Origin: an uncultured Bacteroidales bacterium
Lineage (GTDB): Bacteria; Bacteroidota; Bacteroidia; Bacteroidales; UBA932
Assembly: GCA_900544815.1 (NCBI GenBank)
Contig: UQWT01000032.1
Span: forward strand, 1 to 22,954
DNA: 22,954 bases
Direction: 5' to 3'
A program made the translations under genes and the position numbers. Below are positions 22,058 through 22,954 of the stretch, one piece after another (positions within the stretch are counted from its first letter, which is position 1; each line of letters opens with the position of its first letter). A model generated the notes under the pieces. That model searched no databases, was not told where the DNA came from, and worked only from the letters and a program-made list of their open reading frames with translations.

Positions 22058-22954
22058 TTATTTCATTTTATATTCATAGATTTTTTCCATTGCTTCTTCC
22101 ATGTGCTTAAATATCTCATCTTTGTTAGGAGCGTTTGAGCGTTCAAAAAATTTTTCCCAAGATTTATTGTATTTACTTGCTTTTTGCAGGTGGAAGTTCT
22201 TTTCTAACCAAATACCATATTTTGGATTATTTATATCTATTCCTGCCTCATTGAATTTATCTTTAAATTTATTAGGAAATACGTGATGTGCTTGTTTGTC
22301 AGGAGGTCTTATTCCAGTCCGCTCAGCAAGATTATATCTGAAATTACCATAAGTAAAAGACCTATAATGTTTGATTGGTTCTGCTGTAGTCATTGAGATA
22401 GAGGCCTTACTTACTCTACTCATCTCAATAGAAGTTGTAGGTGTTGACGACATCGCGAATATAGCAGCAACATTATGAGGACTAAATATCTGCATCATCT
22501 TCCAAGCTCTATATTGCTTGTCCGTATCAGCTTTTATACCTTCACCCGGAACATGTTCGTAATTATAATTTCGTTCACTTAGGGCATTTTCAATATCTCC
22601 GACAGAAGCATCATCACCGGCCAAGTGAACATAAGCCATCTTGAACAATTGTTGTCTGTCTTCAGTCCTGTTTTCTATTGTACCATTATATAGGTCCAAA
22701 TACCAATCAGATGCCATCCCATAGATGTCCACCATGCTAATCGGATTCCCGCCGCAGTACATATAAGGAGACATAGAGACGTATTTCTCAGCAAGAGGAT
22801 CCGGAACGAACCACCGTCCGGTGAAGTCATCATACATCCTTGCACCGTAGTCCGTGAAGCCGAGGTCTCCAACTATTTGCACCTCCTTGCCGTTGTACTT
22901 GTAGAGGTTGGCTGTCAGCTGCTGGTAGCTGTTGCCTGTGGCTGTCCTCATACC
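22058..22954 (-). CDS. Rhs protein C-terminus with DUF2380/SitA5-like HH nuclease-type tip (5' partial)
   Basis: The frame stays open across the right edge, so this is the C-terminal 298 or so residues of a larger Rhs protein. Residues about 1-77 (counted from the Met at 22951) are the core: NLYKYNGKEVQ, GARMYDDFTGRWFVPDPLAE, SPYMYCGGNPIS. A linker follows, and from about residue 203 the tip FRYNLAERTGIRPPDKQAHHVFPNKF with His222-His223, then NNPKYGIWLEKNFH with His254, then YNKSWEKFF. This spacing fits the DUF2380 family (SitA5-type toxins, predicted HNH/HH-like nucleases), whose activity I infer from the His motif. It is probably delivered by a type VI or other secretion apparatus encoded elsewhere. 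The immunity gene follows 4 bp downstream. Confidence 0.82.
   Translation of the reverse strand, partial: GMRTATGNSYQQLTANLYKYNGKEVQIVGDLGFTDYGARMYDDFTGRWFVPDPLAEKYVSMSPYMYCGGNPISMVDIYGMASDWYLDLYNGTIENRTEDRQQLFKMAYVHLAGDDASVGDIENALSERNYNYEHVPGEGIKADTDKQYRAWKMMQIFSPHNVAAIFAMSSTPTTSIEMSRVSKASISMTTAEPIKHYRSFTYGNFRYNLAERTGIRPPDKQAHHVFPNKFKDKFNEAGIDINNPKYGIWLEKNFHLQKASKYNKSWEKFFERSNAPNKDEIFKHMEEAMEKIYEYKMK
22743..22954. repeat. Rhs core direct repeat, copy 2
   Basis: Gapless partner of 20967-21178; homology ends near residue 71 of this core, just after CGGNPI, exactly where the variable tip begins. It is cut by the window edge, so the repeat may continue to the right. Confidence 0.9.

Noticed and set aside
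1..22954. CRISPR arrays, rRNA genes, complete tRNAs, transposases or integrases.
   Set aside because: The two repeat arrays have no unique spacers, and no transposase, integrase or RNA gene pattern was seen.

Overview
The window looks like chromosomal DNA from an uncultured or unnamed member of the Bacteroidales (phylum Bacteroidota). The evidence is the gene families and promoters, not a database match. It has TTTG/TAnnTTTG promoters (a perfect one stands before the rubrerythrin gene), a histone H1-like Hc1 protein, a PCMD-domain secreted protein, the pair of a small HsdR_N-type protein divergent from holA, and Rhs cores of the 'DDFTGRWFVPDPLAEKY' type common in this phylum. Rubrerythrin suggests an anaerobe.

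Layout. (1) 1-950 is non-coding: 4.3 copies of a 131-bp hairpin-rich tandem repeat, then a 125-bp interrupted palindrome, then a dispersed 'gcgttggctttggc' element. (2) 952-2879 carries a D-2-hydroxyacid dehydrogenase and a short-chain dehydrogenase on the + strand. A decayed coding stretch follows, then a doubtful small ORF. (3) 3459-7680 is housekeeping: a CCA-adding-enzyme/HD protein with a small PD-(D/E)xK protein (-), divergent from DNA polymerase III delta (holA, +), which converges on alanine racemase (-). A second 122-bp palindrome of the first type lies between holA and alr. (4) 7956-15156 is a six-gene minus-strand operon: PCMD secreted protein, Omp85-type barrel, phosphoethanolamine transferase, polyprenyl-phosphate glycosyltransferase, tandem LAB_N membrane protein, GT39-like transferase. 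It looks dedicated to outer-membrane lipid A or glycan remodelling and ends at a good terminator. (5) 15453-18695 holds Hc1, MarC, peptidyl-tRNA hydrolase, ribosomal protein L25, a 78-bp tandem repeat and a 'reverse' rubrerythrin. (6) 18746-22954 is an Rhs polymorphic-toxin island read leftward: an Rhs core with a DUF2380/SitA5-like HH nuclease-type tip (5' end outside the window), a DUF1629/Imm11-like immunity gene 4 nt downstream, an orphan Rhs core with an unrecognised tip, three small AT-rich membrane or lipoprotein genes that may be immunity genes, and a short Rhs remnant at the far end.

How the genes work together. The envelope operon can be read as a pathway: GT2 makes a lipid-linked sugar, the LAB_N protein may flip it, and the GT39 protein transfers it, while the EptA-like enzyme adds phosphoethanolamine. 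The Rhs island reads as a stack of successively displaced toxin tips that kept their immunity genes. The two Rhs cores share a gapless 212-bp direct repeat (about 87% identical by hand count, with a 56-bp identical stretch) that could support recombination. The most novel-looking items are the orphan Rhs tip with its possible lipoprotein immunity partner, the LAB_N-centred glycan module, the two size-matched palindromes with a shared centre but different arms, and the two minisatellites.
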